DNA of 64,000 bases, from positions 62,001-126,000 of the forward strand of contig JAFLSV010000001.1 of NCBI GenBank assembly GCA_022510785.1, read 5' to 3'. Of the stretch, positions 19,501-27,995 are shown one piece after another. Position numbers and translations under genes: made by a program. Source of the DNA: Desulfovibrionaceae bacterium. Lineage in GTDB: Bacteria; Desulfobacterota; Desulfovibrionia; Desulfovibrionales; Desulfovibrionaceae. How positions within the stretch are numbered: position 1 is the first letter of the stretch; the number at the start of each line of letters is the position of its first letter. Under the pieces are notes generated by a model, which did no database searches, was not told the origin of the DNA, and was given only the letters and a program-made list of their open reading frames with translations.

Positions 19501-20184
19501 ATGAGCACTGTGGATAAAAAATACTGTACCGGCCACCGCGCCCGCCTGAGAAAGCGCTTTTTAAACGATCCACAGAGCGTCTATGGCTATGAAATGATGG
19601 AGCTGCTTCTTGGCTACGTCATCCGGCGGGCCGACACCAAGCCTCTGGCCAAGGAACTGGTGGAACGCTTTGGCGGTATCGCCGGTTTGCTGGACGCTCA
19701 TCCCACCGAGCGGAGAACCATACCCGGCCTGGGGCCTTCGACGGAAGTGTTTTTGGTTCTCCTGCGGGAAATCATTGCCCGCTACTTTGAAGAAACCGTA
19801 AAGAAAAAAACGGCCGTTACCCTGAACGACATCGCTCAGCTGGGGCGCTGCCGGCTGGCGGGATGTCCGCATGAGGAAGTGTGGGCCGCGGTGCTGGACA
19901 ATGGCAACAGACTGCTTACCTTTGAACGGATACACACAGGTTCCGTTGACCAGGTGCTGATATCGCCGCGTGAGGCCGTGGAACTGACGCTGAAATATAA
20001 GGCCAGCGCCCTGGTGCTGCTGCATAATCATCCGGGCGGCAGTTCACGTCCTTCCACGCTGGACACGGAAACGACAAACCGTCTTCGTCAGGCCATGAAG
20101 ATGGTAGGCTTGCGTCTTTTGGATCATCTCATCCTTGCGGATGGGCAGTGTTACAGCCTGATGACAGATAATCTGCTCGCATAG
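19501..20184 (+). CDS. radC: RadC family JAB/MPN-domain protein
   Basis: A 227-aa RadC-type protein: an N-terminal helix-hairpin-helix UPF0758 region (GYVIRRADTKPLAKEL, IPGLG) and a C-terminal JAMM/MPN metalloprotease-like domain with LLHNHPGGSSRPSTLD, which holds the HxH and downstream Asp metal ligands. The original DNA-repair role of RadC is disputed and the true substrate is unknown. ATG 19501 is preferred over the upstream in-frame start. It is followed 36 nt later by lon. Confidence 0.92.
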   Translation: MSTVDKKYCTGHRARLRKRFLNDPQSVYGYEMMELLLGYVIRRADTKPLAKELVERFGGIAGLLDAHPTERRTIPGLGPSTEVFLVLLREIIARYFEETVKKKTAVTLNDIAQLGRCRLAGCPHEEVWAAVLDNGNRLLTFERIHTGSVDQVLISPREAVELTLKYKASALVLLHNHPGGSSRPSTLDTETTNRLRQAMKMVGLRLLDHLILADGQCYSLMTDNLLA

Positions 20185-20220
20185 CCCTTATGGGCTGGGG
20201 CAGTTTCAAAGAGTTAGACC

Positions 20221-23016
20221 ATGAATGATGAACACAAGGTTTCCTTCTCTTCTTCCCGGCGAACCCGCAAGGCACAAGGAACAGGCGGGGTCATTTCCAT
20301 ACCGGACAAGGATCCTGGGGACAGCCCTGTGGCGCTGCCGGATTCTTCCTTTCCTGAAAATCAGGCCGAAGGCGGCGCCTTGTTTGATGATGCTATTCCC
20401 CTGCCGCCTGTTCCCTCGCCTGAGTATCCGGACAGCCAGGATGAGGAAAAAGACTCTGAGGAGACGGAAGAGCCCGCTGATGACTCCGACGCCAACGATA
20501 GACCTGACGATCAGGATACTCCGAAGCGGCCCCGGCGGCGTGTCCGCCGTCCGTCCGCGGTCACGGTCAGTCTGGAGCGGCCCAGCGGCATGGACAGCAC
20601 CCAGCAGATTCTTGCTGAAATTCCGTCCACGCTGCCCGTTGTGCCCCTCCGGGACAATGTGGTGTTTAATTCCATGATCGTGCCGCTGTACGAAAGCCGT
20701 GAAAGATCCATTCTGGCGGTGGACACGGCGCTGGGCAGCAATCGCTTTCTGCTTTTGTGCACCCAGAAGGATGCTTCGGTGGATGAGCCTAGCCCCGATG
20801 ATCTGTTTGCCGTAGGGTCGGTGGTGATGATTCTGCGGATGCTCAAATTGCCAGACGGCCAGGTGAAAATTCTGGTTCAGGGACTGGCGCGGGCACAGAT
20901 CAGGAGTTTTGTGGCCACCGAACCGTTCATGGTGGCGCGTGCGGAGATTTTGCGGGAAAAAGAGGCCGGGCCGCACGATGTGCGACAGGAGGCTCTGATT
21001 CGTTCCGCCCGCGAGCAGAGCGAAAAAATTTTAAATCTCCGGGGTATTCCTACCGGCGATATCATGGGCGTTTTGATGGCGGTGGACGACCCGGGCCGTC
21101 TGGCGGATCTTATCGCGGCCAACATGCGCCTGCGCGTGAGCGAGGCCCAGGCCCTGCTGGAATGCCTGGATCCCATGGAACGCCTGCGCATGGTCAACGA
21201 CCATCTTTCACGCGAGGTGGAAGTGGCCGACATGCAGGCCCGTATCCAGAATATGGCTCGCGAGGGCATGGACAAGGCACAGAAGGATTATTTCCTGCGT
21301 GAGCAGATGAAGGCTATCCGCCGGGAACTGGGTGACAACGCCGATCAGGAAGAGGAACTGGAAGAACTGGGCAAGGCCCTTGACAAGGCCGGTTTGCCGC
21401 CCGAAGCCCGCAAAGAGGCGGACAAGCAGCTGCGCCGTCTGGCCGCCATGCACGGCGATTCAGCCGAAGCCTCGGTTATCCGCACCTATCTGGACTGGCT
21501 GGCGGATCTGCCCTGGAAAAAAGTGTCGCGCGATCGTCTGGATATTGTGAAGGCCAAAGAAATTCTGGATGAGGATCACTTTGGTCTTGCCCGGATCAAA
21601 GACCGCATTCTTGAATACCTCAGCGTGCGCAAGCTCAATCCCGACTCCAAGGGCCCCATCCTGTGTTTTGTCGGCCCTCCGGGCGTGGGCAAAACTTCGC
21701 TGGGGCGCTCCATCGCGCGGGCCATGGGGCGCAAATTTCAGCGTATATCGCTGGGCGGCATGAGAGATGAAGCGGAAATACGCGGCCATCGGCGCACCTA
21801 TATCGGGTCAATGCCCGGTCGTGTCATCCAGGCCGTCAAACAGGCGGGAACGCGCAACCCGGTTCTTGTTCTGGACGAAATAGACAAACTGGGCAGCGAC
21901 TTTCGGGGCGATCCGTCTTCGGCCCTGCTGGAGGTGCTGGATCCCGAACAAAATTCCCATTTCAGCGACCACTACCTGAATCTGGAATTTGATCTGTCCA
22001 GAGTTCTCTTTCTGTGCACGGCCAATCAGCTGGATACCATCCCCTCAGCCCTGCTGGATCGCCTGGAGGTCATCTCACTGCCCGGCTACACGGAACAGGA
22101 AAAGCTGACCATTGCCAAAAAATATCTCGTGCCAAGGCAGCGGGGAGACAACGGACTCAAGGAGGCCGATATCACGGTGCGGGATGCGGCCATTGCCCGC
22201 ATCATACGCGAATACACACGGGAAGCGGGCTTGCGCAACCTGGAACGCCAGTTGGGTACGGTGTGCCGTAAATTGGCCCGCCGCAAGGCAGAGGGCCAGA
22301 AAGGCCCCTTTGTGGTGGCGGCCGCTCAGGTGCCCAAACTGCTGGGTGCGCCGCGCTATCTGGACGAAGAACGTGAAAATACGCTTATGCCGGGTGTGGC
22401 TCTGGGACTGGCCTGGACCCAGGCCGGCGGTGAAGTGCTGCATGTGGAAGTGAGCACCATGAAAGGTACAGGGCACCTGACGCTCACAGGCCAGTTGGGT
22501 GATGTCATGAAGGAAAGCGCTCAGGCTGCGTTAAGCTATGCCCGTTCCCACGCCGAGCATCTGGGTATTGAACCGGACTTTGCGGATAAACTGGATATCC
22601 ATGTCCATGTTCCCGCCGGAGCCACGCCCAAAGACGGCCCATCCGCCGGAGTAACCATGGTGACGGCCCTGGTTTCTGCGCTGACCGGCCGGCCTGCTCG
22701 CACCGATACCTGCATGACCGGAGAAATCACGCTGCGCGGCCGGGTTTTGCCCGTGGGAGGCATCAAGGAAAAAATTCTGGGCGCTGTGGCGCGTGGTCTG
22801 CAACATGCCGTTATTCCCAGCCAGAATGTCAAGGATCTGGAAGAGATCCCCGCCGATTTGCGCCGCCGGATTGACATCAGGTCTGTAGACAGTATTGATG
22901 AACTGCTGCCCCTGGTTCTGACCGACAAGGCAAAGGCCGCGCACAGGCAGTCCACGCCTGAGGCCAGAAAAGCCTGGCCCGCCGCAAAACAGAAAAAGAA
23001 AGCCGCCGCGCGTTAA
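20221..23016 (+). CDS. lon: ATP-dependent protease Lon with N-terminal extension
   Basis: AAA+ serine protease degrading misfolded and regulatory proteins in the cytoplasm. The 931-aa protein has a Lon substrate-binding N-domain starting near residue 140 (LPVVPLRDNVVFNSMIVPL), Walker A GPPGVGKTSLG, Walker B LVLDEIDKLG, and a proteolytic domain with the catalytic Ser in PKDGPSAGVTM and Lys in GGIKEKILGA. About 125 residues before the N-domain are acidic, Pro/Asp/Glu-rich and end in a basic KRPRRRVRRPS patch; this extension is not part of normal LonA. The C-terminus has a Lys/Ala-rich tail. Confidence 0.96.
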   Translation: MNDEHKVSFSSSRRTRKAQGTGGVISIPDKDPGDSPVALPDSSFPENQAEGGALFDDAIPLPPVPSPEYPDSQDEEKDSEETEEPADDSDANDRPDDQDTPKRPRRRVRRPSAVTVSLERPSGMDSTQQILAEIPSTLPVVPLRDNVVFNSMIVPLYESRERSILAVDTALGSNRFLLLCTQKDASVDEPSPDDLFAVGSVVMILRMLKLPDGQVKILVQGLARAQIRSFVATEPFMVARAEILREKEAGPHDVRQEALIRSAREQSEKILNLRGIPTGDIMGVLMAVDDPGRLADLIAANMRLRVSEAQALLECLDPMERLRMVNDHLSREVEVADMQARIQNMAREGMDKAQKDYFLREQMKAIRRELGDNADQEEELEELGKALDKAGLPPEARKEADKQLRRLAAMHGDSAEASVIRTYLDWLADLPWKKVSRDRLDIVKAKEILDEDHFGLARIKDRILEYLSVRKLNPDSKGPILCFVGPPGVGKTSLGRSIARAMGRKFQRISLGGMRDEAEIRGHRRTYIGSMPGRVIQAVKQAGTRNPVLVLDEIDKLGSDFRGDPSSALLEVLDPEQNSHFSDHYLNLEFDLSRVLFLCTANQLDTIPSALLDRLEVISLPGYTEQEKLTIAKKYLVPRQRGDNGLKEADITVRDAAIARIIREYTREAGLRNLERQLGTVCRKLARRKAEGQKGPFVVAAAQVPKLLGAPRYLDEERENTLMPGVALGLAWTQAGGEVLHVEVSTMKGTGHLTLTGQLGDVMKESAQAALSYARSHAEHLGIEPDFADKLDIHVHVPAGATPKDGPSAGVTMVTALVSALTGRPARTDTCMTGEITLRGRVLPVGGIKEKILGAVARGLQHAVIPSQNVKDLEEIPADLRRRIDIRSVDSIDELLPLVLTDKAKAAHRQSTPEARKAWPAAKQKKKAAAR

Positions 23017-23080
23017 TGGATCAATTTAATAGAATCGTGCCGCGAGTTCCTTCCGCGCGATTTCAAAGGGCAGATTCCGT

Positions 23081-23155
23081 AGCTTCCTTTTTCCCGGAAT
23101 CCCTGCTAGCTTCCATGACGTGGCTCCTCCTATCGGGTTGGGTTCGTTTGTCACC
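23081..23155. repeat. Dispersed repeat, copy A
   Basis: About 62-75 bp starting AGCTTCCTTTTTCCCGGAAT and ending with ATCGGGTTGGG. A diverged second copy lies at 35574-35650 in the same orientation. The copy abuts the 3' end of the low-GC glycosyltransferase gene. On the minus strand it contains AGGAGG followed by an ATG (23116) opening an 18-codon frame, but this frame is not kept in copy B. Confidence 0.5.
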
Positions 23156-23329
23156 TAGTCCCAAAATAAAATTTTGTCACGGCGCACCATAAACAGTTCT
23201 GTTTCTTTAAGTGAACAGGATATAGCGTGAGATTTTTCTTTATAATGCCTTCGTTTTTTTCCAAGAAGGATATAAGACAATATTAAACATCTTAAATAAT
23301 TAATTTTTCGTTTTTTATATCCAGAAACA

Positions 23330-24228
23330 TCAAAATATTGCTGGCATATCTGCTTTAATTTATCTGCATAAGGAGATTTTGCTGCATATTTCCAAAAATA
23401 GATATCATACTCTCTGCCTTTAAGGATACCATTTTTTTTCCATGGTTTCATATTAGATCCACCATAATGAATGATGGCAGGATGCTTTAAAGCCTCTAAG
23501 CCGCCATCTACAAGAAAGTAAAATTTTTTGCTAGCTCTCATAAAATTATATTTAATTGGTAAAAATCGTACTTTTTTATAAAAAATGCTATTAAGAACGT
23601 CTTGATCATCATACATGATACCTCCTTTCTGTTCAATCTGTTCTAATAAAAATGGAAAAGAGAAGTCATGACGAATGAGATCAAGATTAAGGAGTAATAC
23701 TCCAGAATTAAAATATTCACTTGCATCCTTCATTAGCAAAGTATCTTGAATAAATTTCTTAAAATTTTCAGTCACAGAGCGAATAAAAAAATGAACTATG
23801 ACAGCTGCAGCATAGTAATTTGTTACATCTGTATGATATAAATTTGCTATATCTTCTAAAATAATAGTATCGCAATCAAGGTATAAGACTTTATGGTATT
23901 TTTTTAACAATTCTGGCAAGAAAAGTCTGTAGTATGCCGCAAATGATAGCCAATTTACATTTTTTATTTTACTCATATCCCACATTTTAAGAAATGGCTC
24001 AATATTATATACACGAATAGATATGTTCTTTTTATTTATAATCATTGATTGAAACATATAATTATAATTTTCAATAAATTTATTTGCTACAATAATAATA
24101 TCATATTTTTCTGAATTTGAAGTGTTATCTATTATTGATTGAATTGAAGCGAAAATGGGTATAATGATATTTTCATCACCACAAAAAACAATAGAGATAC
24201 CGTTATCAAAAGCGGGATAAATTTCAGT
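23330..24228 (-). repeat. GT8 module, unit 2 of tandem duplication
   Basis: About 0.9 kb encoding the second GT8 domain, from TEIYPAFDNGISIVFCGDEN to the end of YADKLKQICQQYFDV. It is alignable along its length, at protein and partly DNA level, to unit 1 at 24229-25129. Boundaries are approximate. Confidence 0.75.
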
Positions 24229-25129
24229 ATATGCGTGACATATTTGCCTTAATTCTTCTGTGTAGGGACATTTTGCAGCGAATCTCCAAAAATAACTATC
24301 ATAGTTATTGTCAGTATTAAGTCCATCTTTTTCCCAGGGTTTGCTTTGTCCAGTATAGTGAATAATAGCTGGATTGTCTAAAGCATCAGAGCCATCCTTT
24401 ACAAGGAAATAAAAATCCTTGAGCTTCCATGAGAAATTATATTTTGGCGGCAAGAATGATACTTTTTGATAAAAAATGCTATTAAGAACATCTTGAGCAT
24501 CATACATAATTCCTCCTTTCTGTTTTGCCTGCTCCAGAAGAAACGGAAAAGAGAAGTTATGGCGGATGAGGTCAAGGTTAAGAAGTAATACTCCAGCATT
24601 GAAATATTCACTTACATCTTTCATTTGCAGGTTCTGCTGTATATGGCGTATAAAATCTTCATTTATGTCCTTCATTGTAAAATAATTTTTGACGGCTGCA
24701 ACGTAATAATTTGTTATATCTGTATGATATAAATTTGTTATGTCATCAAGAATAATGGTATCGCAATCCAAATATAACACTTTATGATATTCTTTCAGTA
24801 ATTCTGGTATAAAAATTTTGTAATATACAGCATGCGATAGACTTTTTGTGATTTTTATATTATTTATATCATATTGTTTGATAAACGGTTCAATATCATA
24901 TACGCGAATTGATATATTATTTTTGTTTATAGCAACTGATTGAAGCATAGAAATATATTTTTTGCAAAAATTATTGGCAATAACAACAATATCATAATTC
25001 TCTCTCTCTCTCTCTCTCTGAAATATTATCAACTATGGATTGAATCGAAGCAACGAGTGGTATGATATAATTTTCATCCGCACAAAAAACAATAGAAACT
25101 GCGTTGTCAGAAACTGGATGGATTTCGGT
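24229..25129 (-). repeat. GT8 module, unit 1 of tandem duplication
   Basis: About 0.9 kb encoding the first GT8 domain, from TEIHPVSDNAVSIVFCADEN to YTEELRQICHAY. It carries the (GA)10 tract, which unit 2 lacks; unit 2 has NTSNSEKYDI at the equivalent place, the same length as unit 1 would have with five GA units. Confidence 0.75.
24999..25018 (-). repeat. (GA)10 dinucleotide microsatellite
   Basis: Ten uninterrupted TC units on the plus strand (GA on the coding strand), flanked by TTTCA upstream and ATTATGAT downstream in the coding sense. It lies 41 codons after the ATG of the GT8 gene. Frame continuity needs 2n-1 divisible by 3, that is n = 5, 8 or 11; n = 10 breaks it. Confidence 0.95.
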
Positions 25130-25189
25130 TGCAGGCAACATGTTATTTCTCCTGTCAGATTCACTAGATGTCAGTAGTCGTTATGTTTT

Positions 25190-26041
25190 TTAATGAGGAA
25201 TACGCCGCAGCAGGAGCAGATAGCCGTTACGCACGGCGATGTAGGGTTCCAGCGAGGCGGAGACCACCTGTTCATAGGGTTTGTAGAGCTTGTCCATATC
25301 ATTGAACCGGAACCCCACTGAACTGGCCAGATTGGTCTGCCAGTTCAGAAAGTAATTGTGGGGAGCGGCGAACAGGTCGCCGACCATGCCCACGCTCTCC
25401 CTCGCGGTGCTGGGCCCCACGAAGGGCCAGACCAGATAGGGGCCTTCGCCCATGCCCCACACAGCCAGCGTATGCCCAAAATTTTCCGTTTCCGGGTGGT
25501 AGGGATAGAGCGGTTTGCTCTGACTGGCCACATCCGCCAGTCCCAAGCTGGTCATGGTATTAATGCAGAAACGGCCGAATTCTACCCCCGCCTGGGTAAA
25601 CTTGCCCTGCAATACGCTGTTAAAAAAACGAACCGGGGCTCCCAGATTGTGGGCAAAATTGGATATGCCGCTCCGCATAGAGGCGGGAAGCACCTTGCTG
25701 TACCCCTCATGAACCGGCTTAATCACCTTCAGCAGCAACACGTCATTAAAGTCGAACCAGAAGCGGTTCCAGGATTCAAAGGGATCAGAGACGGCCACCG
25801 CGGGGCTGTCGTCGTCATAATCGTCCAGGCTGAAGTCATCCCCGGGGATATCCAGGCTGGCCCCTCCCTTGGCGGGGCCTGGGCCGGAGTCCGCATGGCT
25901 TGCCGGTGGAGCAGAAACGTCAGCCGCCGCTGCTTGTTCCATGTGCTGAAGCGCCCGCTCCTTTCCGGCGCCGGCATCGTGCCCGGCACAGGCGCAGAGC
26001 GGTAAGAGAGCGCTTACAACCAGGATGCGTAACGGCATCAT
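25190..26041 (-). CDS. mlaA: Outer-membrane lipoprotein MlaA (VacJ)
   Basis: Outer-membrane component of the Mla system, which removes misplaced phospholipids from the outer leaflet and passes them to MlaC. The precursor has a hydrophobic signal and lipobox LCAC; a Pro/Ala/Asp-rich linker follows before the VacJ domain (SDPFESWNRFWFDFNDV, SNFAHNLGAPVRFFNSVLQG, GMGEGPYLVWPFVGPSTARESVG). ATG 26041 has GAGG upstream and gives a compact signal peptide (283 aa); the ORF-track start at 26068, just after the mlaC stop, is also possible. It is the last gene of the mla operon. Confidence 0.93.
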   Translation of the reverse strand: MMPLRILVVSALLPLCACAGHDAGAGKERALQHMEQAAAADVSAPPASHADSGPGPAKGGASLDIPGDDFSLDDYDDDSPAVAVSDPFESWNRFWFDFNDVLLLKVIKPVHEGYSKVLPASMRSGISNFAHNLGAPVRFFNSVLQGKFTQAGVEFGRFCINTMTSLGLADVASQSKPLYPYHPETENFGHTLAVWGMGEGPYLVWPFVGPSTARESVGMVGDLFAAPHNYFLNWQTNLASSVGFRFNDMDKLYKPYEQVVSASLEPYIAVRNGYLLLLRRIPH

Positions 26042-26069
26042 GACGTGCCGCCTCAATGTGTTACCCATT

Positions 26070-26699
26070 TCAACGCTCTTTGCTTTTGTTCAGCTGTTCC
26101 TGAGCTTTTGCCTGCACCCGCCTGATAAGATCATCCGGACTGCCCTTGCCCAGAATGTCGCGGAACTGATCACGATAGTTCTTGATCATGCTGATACCTT
26201 CAATGATAATGTCGTACACGACCCATCGATCATTTTTAACCAGCATGCGGAAGGCTGCGGGATAGGTTTTATCACGCCCCAGAAAGTCCATCTGAATTTC
26301 GACACGAGTTCCGTTATTGGAGCTTAATTCGCCGGTGAACTGAATTTGCTGTCCATCATAAGCATCCAGCGTATCAATATAGGTATTGCGCAAGAGCTCG
26401 GTAAAGGCCGTCTGAAAATCCTTTTTCTGCTCAGGGGTGAATTGGCGCCATTGCGGCCCTACGGTGCGTGTGGAAAATTCCTCGAAATCAAACAGGTCAA
26501 GAATGGCGTTTTCAATTTTCTGGCGCTGTGCGGCGCGGGTATCCGGATTTTTGAAAGCCGGATCGTTGAGCAGGCCCAGGATATTTTGCGCCCCCTGTTC
26601 CGCGGCGGCCCTGGCTGTGCCGGGATCCGCCCGGGCGGGAGCCGTCGCCAGCAGACAGAGGCACAGTGCCGAAACTATCCATGTATGCCATCGTACCAT
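26070..26699 (-). CDS. mlaC: Periplasmic phospholipid carrier MlaC
   Basis: Soluble periplasmic shuttle that carries phospholipid between MlaA at the outer membrane and MlaFED at the inner membrane. The 209-aa precursor starts with a Sec signal peptide (VSALCLCLLATAPARADPG) and then the MlaC/Ttg2D fold: FEEFSTRTVGPQWRQFTPEQKKDFQTAF, and VYDIIIEGISMIKNYRDQF near the end. Its ATG shares a base with the mlaD stop, indicating coupled translation. Confidence 0.93.
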   Translation of the reverse strand: MVRWHTWIVSALCLCLLATAPARADPGTARAAAEQGAQNILGLLNDPAFKNPDTRAAQRQKIENAILDLFDFEEFSTRTVGPQWRQFTPEQKKDFQTAFTELLRNTYIDTLDAYDGQQIQFTGELSSNNGTRVEIQMDFLGRDKTYPAAFRMLVKNDRWVVYDIIIEGISMIKNYRDQFRDILGKGSPDDLIRRVQAKAQEQLNKSKER

Positions 26700-27142
26700 C
26701 AGACGCCTCCAAACACGACTTTGCCGATCAGGGATTCAAGATCAAGAGTGGGCTCGGTATCGGTAATGGTATCGCCGTTTTTCAGCAGGGTATCCGAGCC
26801 GCCCGGCGCAAGCGAAATATATTTGTCGCCGATAAGGCCGCTTGTCTTGACTGACGCCATCACGTCGTCGCTCAGGTTGACGCCGTCGTTAATGCGCAGA
26901 TCGACCTCGGCCATGAACGTGTCGGGATCAAGCCGTATGGAGCTTACCCTGCCCACGGCCACGCCCGCGATTTCCACGCTGGCGCCCATGCGCAACCCTG
27001 TCACGGATGAAAAGCGGGCGGTCACGGTATAGCCGCTGGAGTCGAACACTTCCATGCGCCCCAGCTTGATCGTGAGATATGCGACGCAGACAAGTCCCAA
27101 AACGACAAAAACGCCTACTATGGATTCCTTGGCGAATCTCAT
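26699..27142 (-). CDS. mlaD: MCE-domain protein MlaD
   Basis: Inner-membrane-anchored MCE protein that forms the hexameric lipid channel on the periplasmic face of MlaFED. The 147-aa protein has one N-terminal membrane segment (SIVGVFVVLGLVCVAYLTI) and an MCE domain (YTVTARFSSVTGLRMGASVEIAGVAVGRV; LIGDKYISLAPGG). ATG 27142 follows AAGGAAGG; the ORF-track TTG at 27160 overlaps mlaF and is less likely. Length is slightly short of E. coli MlaD (183 aa), lacking part of the C-terminal tail. Confidence 0.92.
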   Translation of the reverse strand: MRFAKESIVGVFVVLGLVCVAYLTIKLGRMEVFDSSGYTVTARFSSVTGLRMGASVEIAGVAVGRVSSIRLDPDTFMAEVDLRINDGVNLSDDVMASVKTSGLIGDKYISLAPGGSDTLLKNGDTITDTEPTLDLESLIGKVVFGGV

Positions 27143-27156
27143 GACGACCTTCCTTA

Positions 27157-27987
27157 TCAATCATCCAGCCACTCGGCAAGCGCCGAACGGACAACCGCGT
27201 CCAGCGGCGGAGCGACCATGCGGCGGGCTTCTTCAGGTTTGCGATCCAGAAACTGGCGAATGTACGGGTCATCACTGGATTCCAGCGCTTGCCGGGAGCC
27301 GGAAAACACGGCCTGCCCCTTTCGGATTACCAGCACATGATCCGCGATATGCGCCACACTGCCGAGATCGTGGGTAATCACCACTGTGGTCATGTGGGGA
27401 TAATGGCGCTTCATGTCCAGCAGCAGTTGATCCATCTGTGCGGCGGTAATGGGATCAAGTCCTGAAGTTGGCTCGTCACAGAACAGAACCGGAGGCTCGG
27501 TGACAATGGCCCGCGCCAGCCCGGCACGCTTGCGCATGCCGCCGGAAAGTTCGCTGGGGTAAAAGTCGGCAAACGCTTCCAGCCCTACTAATTGCAGAGT
27601 GCGCATGGCGGCCTCGCGCAGCATGTTTTGGGGCAGAGTCGTGTGCTCCCTGAGGGGAAGTGCCACATTTTCGGCCAGGGTGAGCGCGCCCAGCAGCGCG
27701 CCATCCTGGAACAGAACGCCGAAACGACGGCGCACTTTATGAAACTGACGGCTCGACAGGGAAAAGATGTCGCGGCCTCCCAGCAGAATACGTCCAGAAC
27801 GTGGAGCGGTCAGGCCCAGAATAATGCGCAAAAGGGTGGTTTTGCCGCAACCCGATTCACCAAGAATAACGCTGATCGCCCCGCCGGGCAGGCAGGTTGA
27901 CAGATCGCTGAGGACAAGATGGTCGCCGTAGCCTCCATCCAGATGCTCAATGCGTATATCCCAGGCGTGGTCGGTGTGGGCAGTCAT
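27157..27987 (-). CDS. mlaF: Mla system ATP-binding protein MlaF
   Basis: Cytoplasmic ATPase of the MlaFEDB ABC complex. The 276-aa protein has Walker A GESGCGKTTLL, Q-loop region FGVLFQDGALLGALTL, signature LSGGMRKRAGLARAI, Walker B VLFCDEPTSGLDP and switch His in VVITHDLGSVAH. ATG 27987 gives the normal ABC N-terminus; the ORF-track start at 28140 runs far into mlaE. Eight bases separate it from the mlaE stop. No mlaB (STAS) gene is present in this operon. Confidence 0.93.
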   Translation of the reverse strand: MTAHTDHAWDIRIEHLDGGYGDHLVLSDLSTCLPGGAISVILGESGCGKTTLLRIILGLTAPRSGRILLGGRDIFSLSSRQFHKVRRRFGVLFQDGALLGALTLAENVALPLREHTTLPQNMLREAAMRTLQLVGLEAFADFYPSELSGGMRKRAGLARAIVTEPPVLFCDEPTSGLDPITAAQMDQLLLDMKRHYPHMTTVVITHDLGSVAHIADHVLVIRKGQAVFSGSRQALESSDDPYIRQFLDRKPEEARRMVAPPLDAVVRSALAEWLDD

Positions 27988-27995
27988 TCCGGGCC

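Larger units (their letters stand above)
23155..25141 (-). pseudogene. Phase-variable tandem GT8 glycosyltransferase, frame OFF
   Basis: Likely a surface-glycan (LPS/LOS) glycosyltransferase with two family-8 domains, each with the metal-binding LYLDCDTIIL (DxD type) and a C-terminal HYTGQSKPW or HYGGSNMKPW motif like LgtC. The true start is probably ATG 25141, seven bases after ACAGGAG. Its frame encodes SIVFCADENYIIPLVASIQS, matching the start of domain 2 (SIVFCGDEN), then reaches (GA)10 and stops at TGA soon after. The remaining 625-aa ORF in the track lies in another frame. GA counts of 5, 8 or 11 would join them. It is strongly AT-rich against its neighbours and so probably horizontally acquired. 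Sequencing error in the repeat is the alternative. Confidence 0.85.

Noticed and set aside
23063-23116. Minus-strand 17-aa ORF (MEASRDSGKKEATESAL) after AGGAGG
   Set aside because: Lies within repeat copy A; the frame and ATG are not kept in copy B, so translation is doubtful.
24997-25032. TTG at 25032 as the real start of the glycosyltransferase
   Set aside because: It would omit the first beta strand (SIVFCADEN) which is encoded just upstream in another frame with a proper ATG and ribosome-binding site.
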